This document shows positions 17,279-24,469 of a stretch of DNA of 46,895 bases, piece by piece. The DNA is taken from the NCBI RefSeq assembly GCF_017306585.1, contig NZ_JAFKIC010000133.1:1-46895 (forward strand), read 5' to 3'. The DNA comes from Mesorhizobium sp. (GTDB lineage Bacteria; Pseudomonadota; Alphaproteobacteria; Rhizobiales; Rhizobiaceae). The stretch's first letter is position 1, and the number at the start of each line of letters is the position of its first letter. The position numbers and the translations under genes are program-made. The notes beneath the pieces are model-generated. The model was not told the DNA's origin. It saw nothing but the letters and a program-made list of their open reading frames with translations, and searched no databases.

Positions 17279-18319
17279 TCAGAGATTGCGGAAGCCGCCG
17301 ACGAGTTCCTCCATGTCCCCCGGTATCGGCGCCTCGAACCTCAGAGGTAAATGGGTATCGGGGTGACGAAATGCAAGGAGCCAGGCATGCAAGGCCTGGC
17401 GGGAAAATGCCTTGACCTGGCTTTTCAGGGGTTCCGGAAGCCGATTGGCCTTGGTGCGGAAGGCCAGGCCGTAGTCAGGGTCGCCAATAACAGGATGGCC
17501 GATATGGGCCATGTGGACGCGGATCTGGTGGGTGCGGCCGGTTTCCAGCCGGCATTCGACCAGGCTCGCTGTGGCGAATTCCCGCTGGTGCTCGCCGAAC
17601 TGCTCCCGCACGGCAAAGTGGGTCACGGCATGGCGGGCGTCGTCGCGCCCTTCCGGGACCACGGCACGACGCACCCGGTCGGCGGCGCGGCCGAGGGGGG
17701 CGTCGACCGTACCGGTCGGCCGCTGCGGTATGCCCCATACCAAAGCGAGGTAGGCGCGTTCGAGGTCGCCGGTCCGGCCATGGTCGGCAAAGGCCTCCGA
17801 CAGCGCCTTGTGGGCGCGGTCGGTCTTGGCCACCACCATGACGCCGCTGGTTTCCTTGTCGAGACGGTGGACGATGCCCGGCCGGCGCACGCCGCCTATG
17901 CCCGACAGACTATCCCCGCAGTGATGGATCAGCGCGTTGACCAAGGTGCCGGTCCAGTTGCCGGCGCCGGGATGCACGACAAGCCCGGCCGGCTTGTTGA
18001 TGACGATCAGCGCGTCATCCTCGTACAGCACATCGAGCGCGATGTTCTCTCCCTGCGGTTCCGCGGGCTCGGGTTCGGGCATGACGACCGACACGCTCTC
18101 GCCGGCCGCCATCTTGCGCTTGGTTTCGTCGACAGGCCTGCCGTTGATCGACACCGCTCCTTGCCGGATCAGCATCTGCACGCGGCTGCGCGACATGTCC
18201 GGCCCGAGCTTGCCCGCGAGCCATTGGTCGAGGCGCTGGCCGGCCGCATCTGCACCTGTTTCCAGCAGGGTTGGCGTCGCCTCTATGAATTGTCGGGGCT
18301 CTTCGCTATGAGCGCTCAT
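17279..18319 (-). CDS. RluA-family 23S rRNA pseudouridine synthase (RluD-like)
   Basis: This protein of about 346 residues isomerises uridines to pseudouridines in RNA. An N-terminal S4 RNA-binding domain (GQRLDQWLAGKLGPDMSRSRVQ, then IRQGAVSINGRPV) precedes the catalytic domain with the RluA motif HRLDKETSGVMVVAK, whose Asp is catalytic, and the later ETGRTHQIRVHMAHIGHP block. The S4 domain and length favour the RluD type (helix 69 of 23S rRNA). The start MSAHSEEP is chosen because the longer frame would overlap the divergent gene at 18346. Confidence 0.92.
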   Translation of the reverse strand: MSAHSEEPRQFIEATPTLLETGADAAGQRLDQWLAGKLGPDMSRSRVQMLIRQGAVSINGRPVDETKRKMAAGESVSVVMPEPEPAEPQGENIALDVLYEDDALIVINKPAGLVVHPGAGNWTGTLVNALIHHCGDSLSGIGGVRRPGIVHRLDKETSGVMVVAKTDRAHKALSEAFADHGRTGDLERAYLALVWGIPQRPTGTVDAPLGRAADRVRRAVVPEGRDDARHAVTHFAVREQFGEHQREFATASLVECRLETGRTHQIRVHMAHIGHPVIGDPDYGLAFRTKANRLPEPLKSQVKAFSRQALHAWLLAFRHPDTHLPLRFEAPIPGDMEELVGGFRNL

Positions 18320-18345
18320 CGAAAATCGTTCCGGAACTGTTTCGC

Positions 18346-18726
18346 ATGGCCAGGCCAATCGCCGAGGAAGACGAAGAGAAGCCGCTCGACCCCGCGGTCG
18401 AAAAGGTGCGGAAGAAACTCGTCCGCTTCATCGTCATCAATCTCGGCATTCTGTTCCTCGCCCTTATGGTGGTGATTGGCGCCCTTGTCTACAAAGCGCG
18501 CAATGCGCCATCGGCCACGCCGCCGGTAGGCGATTTCCAGGCGCCAGCCGGCGAACCGGTCAGTGGCGACATCGTCCTGCCCGTGGGCGCCAAGGTGATC
18601 AGCCAGTCGCTTTCAGGCAATCGCCTGTCGATCGATGCCGAACTCGTCGACGGCAGCCGCGCCATCTTCATCTACGACATCGCCGCGCGCCGCCTGATCG
18701 GCCAGTTCGCGATCCGCAACAAATAG
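18346..18726 (+). CDS. Conserved single-span membrane protein
   Basis: This 126-residue protein has a charged cytoplasmic N-terminus (residues 1-25), one transmembrane helix (about 27-49) and a periplasmic domain of about 75 residues. The periplasmic part ends in a beta-rich stretch, ISQSLSGNRLSIDAELVDGSRAIFIYDIAARRLIGQF. It resembles small conserved Rhizobiales proteins of unknown function sometimes labelled fimbrial-like. It starts only 26 bp from the divergent rluD-like gene, so their promoters overlap or extend into the coding regions. Confidence 0.8.
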   Translation: MARPIAEEDEEKPLDPAVEKVRKKLVRFIVINLGILFLALMVVIGALVYKARNAPSATPPVGDFQAPAGEPVSGDIVLPVGAKVISQSLSGNRLSIDAELVDGSRAIFIYDIAARRLIGQFAIRNK

Positions 18727-18777
18727 GTAGAGCTGCAAAAAGGTTCGCCGCTGAGCAGCAAAAGGTTTGCCGCTGAT

Positions 18778-19191
18778 ATGACCGGTTTCGCCGAACATCG
18801 TCGTGTCGCGACCGTGGCGCTGGTCGTCGCCGACTATGACGAGGCAATCGCCTGGTATGTCGGCCGCTTGGGGTTTCTCCTGCTCGAGGATGTCGATCTC
18901 GGCGGCGGCAAGCGCTGGGTGACGGTGGCCCCCGCCAACGGGCAGGGCGTCAGGCTGCTTCTTGCCGAGGCATCCGACGAGGCGCAGCGAAAGAGCATCG
19001 GCAACCAGACCGGCGGCCGGGTTTTTCTGTTCCTGGAAACGGACGACTTTGCCCGCGACCACCAGGCGATGCTGGAAATGGGCGTGGAATTCCGTGAGGC
19101 GCCTCGCTTCGAAGCCTATGGAACGGTCGCGGTTTTCGCTGATCTGCATGGCAATCTCTGGGACCTGATCGAGCCGAAACGGCAGGGCTGA
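18778..19191 (+). CDS. VOC family protein (glyoxalase/bleomycin-resistance fold)
   Basis: This 137-residue protein has the paired beta-alpha-beta-beta-beta modules of the VOC fold: VALVVADYDEAIAWYVGRLGFLLLEDVDLGGGKRWVTV in the first half and GRVFLFLETDDFARDHQAM ... FREAPRFEAYGTVAVFADLHGNLWDLIEP in the second. Members bind a metal and act as dioxygenases, isomerases or drug-binding proteins; the substrate cannot be told. It is followed by a good terminator. Confidence 0.88.
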   Translation: MTGFAEHRRVATVALVVADYDEAIAWYVGRLGFLLLEDVDLGGGKRWVTVAPANGQGVRLLLAEASDEAQRKSIGNQTGGRVFLFLETDDFARDHQAMLEMGVEFREAPRFEAYGTVAVFADLHGNLWDLIEPKRQG

Positions 19192-19228
19192 CCAATGCCT
19201 TTGGGCAAAGCCCGCAAAGCCGCCGAAG

Positions 19229-19268
19229 CCCGAGCGGCAAGCCAACAAATGCCCGCTCGGGTCTTTTG
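19229..19268 (+). terminator. Rho-independent terminator after the VOC gene
   Basis: CCCGAGCGG and CCGCTCGGG form a 9-bp stem with a 15-nt loop, followed by TCTTTTG. Confidence 0.75.
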
Positions 19269-19325
19269 TTCCTGTCGCGGATTTCTGTCGGAAAACCGTA
19301 CGACACTTTTCCGGTGTCTGCTCGG

Positions 19326-19354
19326 TTGCTTTTTTCCGGCCGCCAGCCTATGTA
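19326..19354 (+). promoter_or_regulatory. Putative promoter of tRNA-Glu
   Basis: TTGCTT (19326-19331), a 17-bp spacer and TATGTA (19349-19354) lie 15 bp before the mature tRNA 5' end. Confidence 0.5.
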
Positions 19355-19368
19355 GCCGGTTCTTGAGC

Positions 19369-19443
19369 GCGCCCATCGTCTAGCGGTCAGGACACCGCCC
19401 TCTCACGGCGGGAACAGGGGTTCGATTCCCCTTGGGCGTACCA
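19369..19443 (+). tRNA. tRNA-Glu (anticodon CTC)
   Basis: The sequence folds as a standard cloverleaf. The acceptor stem pairs GCGCCCA with TGGGCGT, the anticodon stem CCGCC/GGCGG closes the loop CTCTCAC with anticodon CTC, and the T arm is GGGGTTCGATTCCCC. The 3' CCA is encoded. It reads GAG codons. No repeat of its 3' end was seen nearby that would mark an integrated element. Confidence 0.96.
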
Positions 19444-19518
19444 GGCTTTCCAATTCTTCATGGCTGATGATTTTCGATGGCGGCCGACGCGCGCCATAAT
19501 AGCGTGGCCCCATGCGGT

Positions 19519-20136
19519 CTATTTCACATAGACGGTCATCGTATAGGTGTGGGTGTTAAGCGGATCCGCCTCATCCTCGCTGACGCGCTTGTATGTGAAT
19601 GTATCGACGCCGGTGTAGCCGGGGTCCGACTTGTAGAACAGATCCTTCACGGCGCTCATGCGCATCACTCCGTCATGGTATGTGATCGGAGCCGTCCCGT
19701 CCTGGATGGAGATCGTGCCATGCTTGGGCGGCGAGATGATCGTGATCGAAATCGGCCAGTCCTGTCCCTGGTTGAAGCGGTTATGCCTGTTGATCTTGAC
19801 CAGCACACCAGGCGAAACCACGATCGTTCCAACAGGCTGGCCGGCCGCGGGCGCTTGTGCCTGCGAACCAGGATCAGCCGCGTTTTGTAGCGGAACACCA
19901 AGCCCGGTGTCAGGCCCGGACCGCGCAGGCAGCGAAGCGGCCCGAGATGGTTGGGCCGGCGATGAAAGGTCCGTATCGGCAGGCTGAGGCAGCAGAACCG
20001 GTACAGCTACGGCCGCCAAAGTCAGCAACGAGGCGGCTACAGTGAGATTGCGCCATGCCGGAGCGCGGTGCCACAGGCTCTGTCCGGCGCCGTGAGCTTG
20101 CGGTTCCGCCTGCACCAGAAGGCCCGGTTCGCTCAT
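19519..20136 (-). CDS. Exported or membrane-anchored protein with C-terminal cadherin-like domain
   Basis: This 205-residue protein has a cytoplasmic lead of about 28 residues and a single hydrophobic segment (residues 30-49, LTVAASLLTLAAVAVPVLLP). A Pro/Ala/Ser-rich linker (50-98) and a beta-rich C-terminal domain (100-205) follow. In the domain, PPKHGTISIQDG and YKSDPGYTGVDTFTYKRVSE match the pattern of bacterial cadherin/Ig-like repeats (P..G.......Y......G.DTFTY). Its ATG overlaps the stop codon of the AAA+ gene (ATGA), so the two are translationally coupled. It is likely a periplasm-facing partner of the AAA+ protein; the function is unknown. Confidence 0.78.
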   Translation of the reverse strand: MSEPGLLVQAEPQAHGAGQSLWHRAPAWRNLTVAASLLTLAAVAVPVLLPQPADTDLSSPAQPSRAASLPARSGPDTGLGVPLQNAADPGSQAQAPAAGQPVGTIVVSPGVLVKINRHNRFNQGQDWPISITIISPPKHGTISIQDGTAPITYHDGVMRMSAVKDLFYKSDPGYTGVDTFTYKRVSEDEADPLNTHTYTMTVYVK

Positions 20137-21404
20137 GCGTGCGATCCCTCGACAGCGGTCTCGCCGCTCTCGGCAGGCTCGGCGACGATACCCTGATCGC
20201 GCTGAATGATCGCTACGGCCTTGGCTCCGTTCTGCTTTGCGGCGATCAGGCTGTCGGCCAGGGATTCTTCAATTGCCCTCGTCAGGTCACGCGACGACGC
20301 GCTGTGACCCATCTTCTTCTGCCTGTTCATCAAGTCCAACAGAACTTGCGGATCGATCCCGCCTTGGGCAACTGTCAGGCCATAGCCGGCGATCATCTGT
20401 TCGATCTCCAGCGCAGCGACGCGGGCGACATCCAGGCCGGACAGTGGTTCGAAAACAAAAATCCGGTCGATACGATTCAGGACTTCGGGGGCAAAACCGG
20501 CATTGCGCAGAGCGCTGACGGCGCCGGAGCGCAGTGCATCGGGGTCGTTGGCGTACTGCTTCGACAGGTCCGCGAGGGCATCCACCGCCGCGTTGGTGGT
20601 CAGGACAAATATGTTGCGTATCGTCGGAATGTGTTTGCCGTCGGAATTTTCGGTGACAAAGCCGTCGTTCCAGGCGGTCAGGAACTTCTTGTGAATATCG
20701 CCATGCGCTTTTTCGATCTCGTCCAAAAGGACGACCGCATCGGGCGTGTCCTGCAGCGCCGCTGTCAGGCTCCCGTAAGTTCGTGAGCCGATGTAACCCT
20801 TGGAACTGCCGAAGAGCGACGACGCACCGAACGTGCCTACCGAATGTTGCGCCATGTCGAGATGGATCAGTTTCCTGCCCAGTGCCTCCGCCAGCACCTT
20901 GCCAAGCCAGGTCTTGCCTGTGCCTGGGGGGCCGGCAAAGAGAAAGACGCCTATCGGCTTGCCGCGTTGTGTGAGTGCGAGGCGGCGGCGGATTTGTGCG
21001 GCCAGATCGTCACATATCCGGTCTTCGCCCACCACCTTCGCCTTGAGTTGGGTTGCCAGCGCCTCGGCGTCGACGAAGATCGCTTCCACCTCTTGCGCCA
21101 GGCGGCGTTCAAGTTCGGCGCGGTTGGTAAGGCGGTCCAGAATGTCCATCAGCCATCTCCACTTGGTCAGGGATTTTGGAAGCTGGTTGTTTCGGCGCGC
21201 CTTCCCAAGGAACACGAGAAGCCATGCCAACGCCGCCAGCGCGGCCAGGATGCACGTCAGAAACAGCCGGTTGTGTTCCGCCCAGCCCACGACTCCCGTC
21301 AGCCGCAGAAGTCCCAACAGCATCTGGGCCACGCTGACCATGGCCAGTATGCCCATGGCCGGCCAACCCCATGACAAAATACGGTTGAGCGCGAGGGAAA
21401 ACAT
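20133..21404 (-). CDS. Membrane-anchored single-ring ClpB-like AAA+ ATPase
   Basis: This 423-residue protein has two N-terminal transmembrane helices (about 14-34 and 46-67) followed by one AAA+ module of the ClpA/ClpB D2 class. It shows Walker A GPPGTGKT (158-165), pore loop GYIGS with the conserved Tyr, Walker B VVLLDEIEKAH, sensor 1 TTNAA, arginine-finger block LNRIDR and a C-terminal small domain with sensor-2 Arg in SSRDLTRAIEE. The Clp N-domain, the D1 ring and the ClpB middle domain are absent, and no ClpP-binding loop was seen. All catalytic residues are intact, so it should hydrolyse ATP and could thread substrates at the inner membrane. It is coupled to the exported protein gene 19519-20136. 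Confidence 0.85.
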   Translation of the reverse strand: MFSLALNRILSWGWPAMGILAMVSVAQMLLGLLRLTGVVGWAEHNRLFLTCILAALAALAWLLVFLGKARRNNQLPKSLTKWRWLMDILDRLTNRAELERRLAQEVEAIFVDAEALATQLKAKVVGEDRICDDLAAQIRRRLALTQRGKPIGVFLFAGPPGTGKTWLGKVLAEALGRKLIHLDMAQHSVGTFGASSLFGSSKGYIGSRTYGSLTAALQDTPDAVVLLDEIEKAHGDIHKKFLTAWNDGFVTENSDGKHIPTIRNIFVLTTNAAVDALADLSKQYANDPDALRSGAVSALRNAGFAPEVLNRIDRIFVFEPLSGLDVARVAALEIEQMIAGYGLTVAQGGIDPQVLLDLMNRQKKMGHSASSRDLTRAIEESLADSLIAAKQNGAKAVAIIQRDQGIVAEPAESGETAVEGSHA

Positions 21405-21815
21405 GAGAATAACCTACCGAGGCGGCATAAAGCAGCTCAACCAGAGGATATCCACCTGCGGATGTTGCGGATAGCGCGAAGTGTCGCGTATTGCCGGTGA
21501 TCAAATCACGTCCTGGTGAAGGCTCGACTGCACCGGGAAAGATATTTTGGTGCCTTGGGTCCGGTTCCCCTTCCTGCATCAAGCAATCGCACGGGCGTTG
21601 CTATCCAAACATCGAACGACACTGAGATGCGCATCCGTGCGGGGGGAGCGTTTGACCGGGAGCCCTGACACGGTCAGTGAAAATCCGGCGGCGGGAAATG
21701 GCAGAATCTACCCAATTTAAGTCAGGCCGCGGCGCTTGAAAGCGTAGCAATCTCTGCTACTTGCGGTGTGGGGGCGGTTTCGCGGCAGCGCGGATTTTGG
21801 GTCGGGTAGAGTTCA
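21405..21815. other. Intergenic region upstream of the AAA+ gene
   Basis: About 410 bp. It must hold the minus-strand promoter of the AAA+ operon and the plus-strand promoter of the Cys-rich gene. I see no convincing coding frame, tRNA or strong hairpin. Confidence 0.4.
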
Positions 21816-22013
21816 ATGACCACAGTGAAGATATCGTGCCCGCATTGCCATGGCGGCGGCCAGGTTTTCGATTGTTCGAAATGGTGCGACTCGAAGGGGC
21901 ATTGCTGTCCGCAGGGCACGCATCAAGCCACTTGCCCGGGAAAGACCGTGGCATGCTCCCAATGTGGAGGGGAAGGCATGCTGGCCGTGCCCAGGCTGAG
22001 AGCCGTCGCATAG
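21816..22013 (+). CDS. Small cysteine-rich protein with DnaJ-type zinc motifs
   Basis: This 65-residue protein has nine cysteines. It begins with CPHCHGGG and ends with CSQCGGEG, two copies of the CxxCxGxG element of DnaJ-type zinc fingers, with CSKWCDSKGHCC and ATCPGK between them. It probably binds zinc and may hold unfolded protein or nucleic acid; this is inferred from motifs only. The ribosome site GGTAGAG is weak and longer overlapping frames exist on both strands, but none shows comparable motifs. It stands near, and divergent from, the ClpB-like operon. Confidence 0.6.
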   Translation: MTTVKISCPHCHGGGQVFDCSKWCDSKGHCCPQGTHQATCPGKTVACSQCGGEGMLAVPRLRAVA

Positions 22014-22116
22014 CGGCTGTCGCTCTCGGTCGAGCAGAGGTCTGTCTTGTACCGGTCAAGGGTTTTCGCAGGACGCGATACTTGCATCATTCCGCTTGTT
22101 GCAGCAGGCTACCCGG

Positions 22117-22455
22117 ATGAAACGACAATTCCTGATCCTGGCCGTCACCGCTTCGGTGCTTGTCGTGGGACAGTGCGGCCCGTCCTTTGCCAAGGATCGG
22201 ACGATTACAGGCACCATTCGGAATTTTGAATGCGGTGACAATTGCTACCTGACGATTGTCGATCGCAAGAAGGCCGAGCAAGTCGGCCTGTGTGCCGCGC
22301 CCGAATGCAAAGACTGGAACGAGCAGGCCGCGATGCCGCCGCGCTTCAAGGGAAAGCGCGTCACGGTCACCGTCGGAACAGGCCAGCAGGTCGATGGCAG
22401 CGACAACGTCATGGGCGAGATGATGGCTTTCAAGAAGATCAGATTTCTTGACTAG
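22117..22455 (+). CDS. Secreted small protein of unknown function
   Basis: This 112-residue precursor has a signal peptide (MKRQFLILAVTASVLVVGQCGPSFA, cleavage near residue 25). The mature part begins KDRTITGTIRNFECGDNCYLTIVD and contains four cysteines that could form two disulfides in the periplasm. A small beta-rich (OB-like) fold is likely from the alternating pattern, as in TITGTIRNF and RVTVTVG. The family is not recognised. The start is set at the Met before the signal peptide. A terminator lies about 120 bp downstream. Confidence 0.75.
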   Translation: MKRQFLILAVTASVLVVGQCGPSFAKDRTITGTIRNFECGDNCYLTIVDRKKAEQVGLCAAPECKDWNEQAAMPPRFKGKRVTVTVGTGQQVDGSDNVMGEMMAFKKIRFLD

Positions 22456-22572
22456 CCAGCATGAACTGGTCCGCCCGTTAGGGTTTCGTTTACCAATCGC
22501 CTGTCTACTGAGGGCAATTCGCTTTCGGCTCGCGACCACGGATGTACTGGCGCAAACGTCGAGGTGAAAGGA

Positions 22573-22600
22573 AAGGTCGGCTCAGCGCCGGCCTTTTTGT
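22573..22600 (+). terminator. Rho-independent terminator
   Basis: AAGGTCGGC and GCCGGCCTT form a stem with one wobble pair and a short loop, followed by a T-rich run (TTTTTGTTTTT). It probably ends the transcript of the secreted protein at 22117-22455. Confidence 0.7.
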
Positions 22601-22605
22601 TTTTG

Positions 22606-22811
22606 GAAACGTCTTGTTTTTGATGGCACCCTGTTTCCGAGAACGCTGAGGCCGGCATGGCTGCAACCGGCCCGGCGCAGCCAGGCTCGACGAAAAAGTT
22701 TTTTACGGTAGCAACTTCCAGCAAGGCATATTGCCATCGCGGATGTCGGCCCTAACATCTACCCAGGCGGTCGGTGCGTATGCAGGCCGGCCGTGAAGAT
22801 GAGGGTTCGTG
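22606..22811. other. Non-coding stretch before the TonB-C-like gene
   Basis: About 200 bp between a terminator and the next start codon. It should hold a promoter, but no clear -35/-10 pair or EcfG motif was found. Confidence 0.35.
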
Positions 22812-23180
22812 ATGAAAGGCTTCGCCAAACTGGTGATTGCGGGCTTGATGTCGATAGCCGTCGTCTATCCGTCGATCGCCGCGACACTCAACACAATGGA
22901 CGATGTCGGGGCTGCGATCCTGGCATGCTGGAAACCACCCGGCGATGCCGGGAACTCGACCGTGACCCTGAGTTTCAGTCTCAAACGCGACGGCACGCTT
23001 ATCGGCCCGCCACGGCCGACGGCCGCCAAAGTGGCCGGTGACGAAAAGGCACGGAAGTCATTTATCGATGCGGCCATCGCGGCCGTGAAGAGCTGCACAC
23101 CGCTCAATTTCTCACCGGCGCTGGCACAGGGGATCGGCGGCAACGTCTTCACGTTGAAATTTGTTTCCCCCAAGCAGTAG
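22812..23180 (+). CDS. Periplasmic protein with TolA/TonB C-terminal-like domain
   Basis: This 122-residue precursor has a signal peptide (residues 1-23, cleaved near PSIAA). The mature domain reads AILACWKPPG ... TVTLSFSLKRDGTLIGPPRP ... FIDAAIAAVKSCTPLNFSP, the usual pattern of the TonB/TolA C-terminal fold in which the two cysteines (in AILACW and VKSCTP) pair. Stand-alone copies are common in Rhizobiales and their function is unknown. A GTG directly before the ATG could also initiate, adding one residue. Confidence 0.78.
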   Translation: MKGFAKLVIAGLMSIAVVYPSIAATLNTMDDVGAAILACWKPPGDAGNSTVTLSFSLKRDGTLIGPPRPTAAKVAGDEKARKSFIDAAIAAVKSCTPLNFSPALAQGIGGNVFTLKFVSPKQ

Positions 23181-23218
23181 CTGCCTGCTCGCCGGCCGGC
23201 CTTTCGCGATCGCCAAAT

Positions 23219-23434
23219 TCAATGGCTCGAGCGGCGCGCCTCGGCGTGGCGTGCAAGGCTTGGAGTCTCGAAGACGTAATCGTTCCAGGCCGATTCTGGG
23301 ATTTGCCCGGCGAGGTAACACTCCAGCAACAGCGTCTCTTCGGGATTGAGCGCCCGGGGCGCGCGCCCATGATCAAGCCCGAGGGAATGAAAAAGGTTCC
23401 TTGTCAGTTCCGATACCGTGAAATGGATCGACAT
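23219..23434 (-). CDS. Small hypothetical protein
   Basis: This 71-residue acidic-to-neutral soluble protein, MSIHFTVSEL to ARRSSH, is preceded by AGGAGAACGCAG, a good ribosome site. The middle, LNPEETLLLECYLAGQIPESAW, looks helical. No family is recognised. A near-match to the EcfG promoter lies 22 bp upstream, and it is divergent from the 78-residue gene that has a full match, so both may belong to the general stress regulon. Confidence 0.6.
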   Translation of the reverse strand: MSIHFTVSELTRNLFHSLGLDHGRAPRALNPEETLLLECYLAGQIPESAWNDYVFETPSLARHAEARRSSH

Positions 23435-23455
23435 CTGCGTTCTCCTTCGCTCTTC

Positions 23456-23480
23456 AACGCCGCAGCTCGCCAAAGGTTTC
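23456..23480 (-). promoter_or_regulatory. Weak EcfG-type promoter candidate
   Basis: On the minus strand GAAAC, a 16-bp spacer and CGTT lie 22 bp before the ATG at 23434. One base differs from the GGAAC consensus. Confidence 0.35.
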
Positions 23481-23608
23481 GGTGTCAGGCAGCGGTAACG
23501 CCTGATTGATCGCTCGCCTCCCGGGAGCGCGCCCTGTCGATCCCAGGGTCTCGCGTCGGCAAGCATCGGCCTGGATCGTGTTGCTTTCCGCGTGGTCGGT
23601 CCGGCCTT

Positions 23609-23633
23609 GGAACAGGGACCTGCCCCCGGCGTT
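23609..23633 (+). promoter_or_regulatory. EcfG-type promoter
   Basis: GGAAC (23609-23613), a 16-bp spacer and CGTT (23630-23633), 28 bp before the ATG at 23662. The match is exact to the general stress consensus. Confidence 0.7.
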
Positions 23634-23661
23634 GTGGTCGACACCAGCCAGGAGGAACATC

Positions 23662-23898
23662 ATGGCCAGCTTCAGGGAAATGCGGGTTCTGGAGATCGTC
23701 GAAGACAACTCGCTGACCCGCGATCAGAAGATCGCCGAGCTGCGCGAGATCGAATCCGAGGCGCGTGGCCTGCAGCGGGCAGCGTCCGAGAGCCCGATGG
23801 GCGACGATGATGGATGGCAGGGCGACCTGCGCGAGGTTCGTCTCGCGCTCGACAGGCTGGGCGCAAAGGAACCGAGGAAGGGCGCGGCATCGCTGTAG
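23662..23898 (+). CDS. Small stress-regulon protein of unknown function
   Basis: This 78-residue soluble, highly charged protein, MASFREMRVL to GAASL, follows a strong ribosome site (AGGAGGAACATC). Residues 5-40 look like a continuous amphipathic helix (LEIVEDNSLTRDQKIAELREIESEARGLQ in register). No known domain is recognised. An exact EcfG promoter match stands directly upstream, about 21 kb away from the ecfG gene itself, which suggests induction in the general stress response. Confidence 0.72.
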   Translation: MASFREMRVLEIVEDNSLTRDQKIAELREIESEARGLQRAASESPMGDDDGWQGDLREVRLALDRLGAKEPRKGAASL

Positions 23899-23935
23899 CC
23901 CCCGGTTGGCGCCAAAGTGCGCCACGGCTTCAGGG

Positions 23936-24289
23936 TCAGTCACAGACCATGCGAACGCGCTCGCCGGGCGCACTGACGTTCTTGCACGCCAGTTGTTTCT
24001 CCGGGGCAGCGGCCGGAGGAGAGGGCGGCGAGATTCTCGTCTGGTGGCGCCTGCGCGAGGCGGGCTTGACGGGCCTGTGCTCGGAAAGCTGCGTGGGCGG
24101 TTGTGGCGACGCCGGAAAAGCACCGGCGTCGGGTTGTGGCTGATAGTCTACATTGGGCGGTGGCCGCTCCCAGAAGCGTCTGGCGTCGAGCGGCCGCGGG
24201 ATGATCACTGTGCCGTCATAGCTGCGCGAACAGCCGCTGCCGAAAAGCAACGCCACGCCCACCAGAAAAGGCCCTATCCGTCCAAACAT
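23936..24289 (-). CDS. Predicted lipoprotein, proline-rich
   Basis: This 117-residue precursor has a lipoprotein signal ending in the lipobox FGSGC (Cys about residue 20). A proline-rich middle (residues 43-95) and a short C-terminal tail with two cysteines (LACKN and MVCD) follow. It should be anchored by a lipid in the envelope. The proline-rich middle may span the periplasm. Function unknown. It is divergent from the hybrid kinase gene, with 180 bp between the two starts. Confidence 0.7.
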   Translation of the reverse strand: MFGRIGPFLVGVALLFGSGCSRSYDGTVIIPRPLDARRFWERPPPNVDYQPQPDAGAFPASPQPPTQLSEHRPVKPASRRRHQTRISPPSPPAAAPEKQLACKNVSAPGERVRMVCD

Positions 24290-24469
24290 AAAAACACCCC
24301 CTGCGGCTTATAACGCGGCCTTGGCCTGTCCGACAACCGGACGGAATAACGCAGGAGAAACCAGCCGGTTGCGCCGTTAAGGTTAGCGGATCGTTAATGC
24401 TTCTGCGGCACATTCCGCCGACGGACCGCGGAGGGAGGGTTCGGCCTTGATTTTCGGGGTGGGGACAGC

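Noticed and set aside
19369-24289. Genomic island integrated at tRNA-Glu
   Set aside because: No integrase, no transposase and no repeat of the tRNA 3' end were found; base composition looks like the rest of the window.
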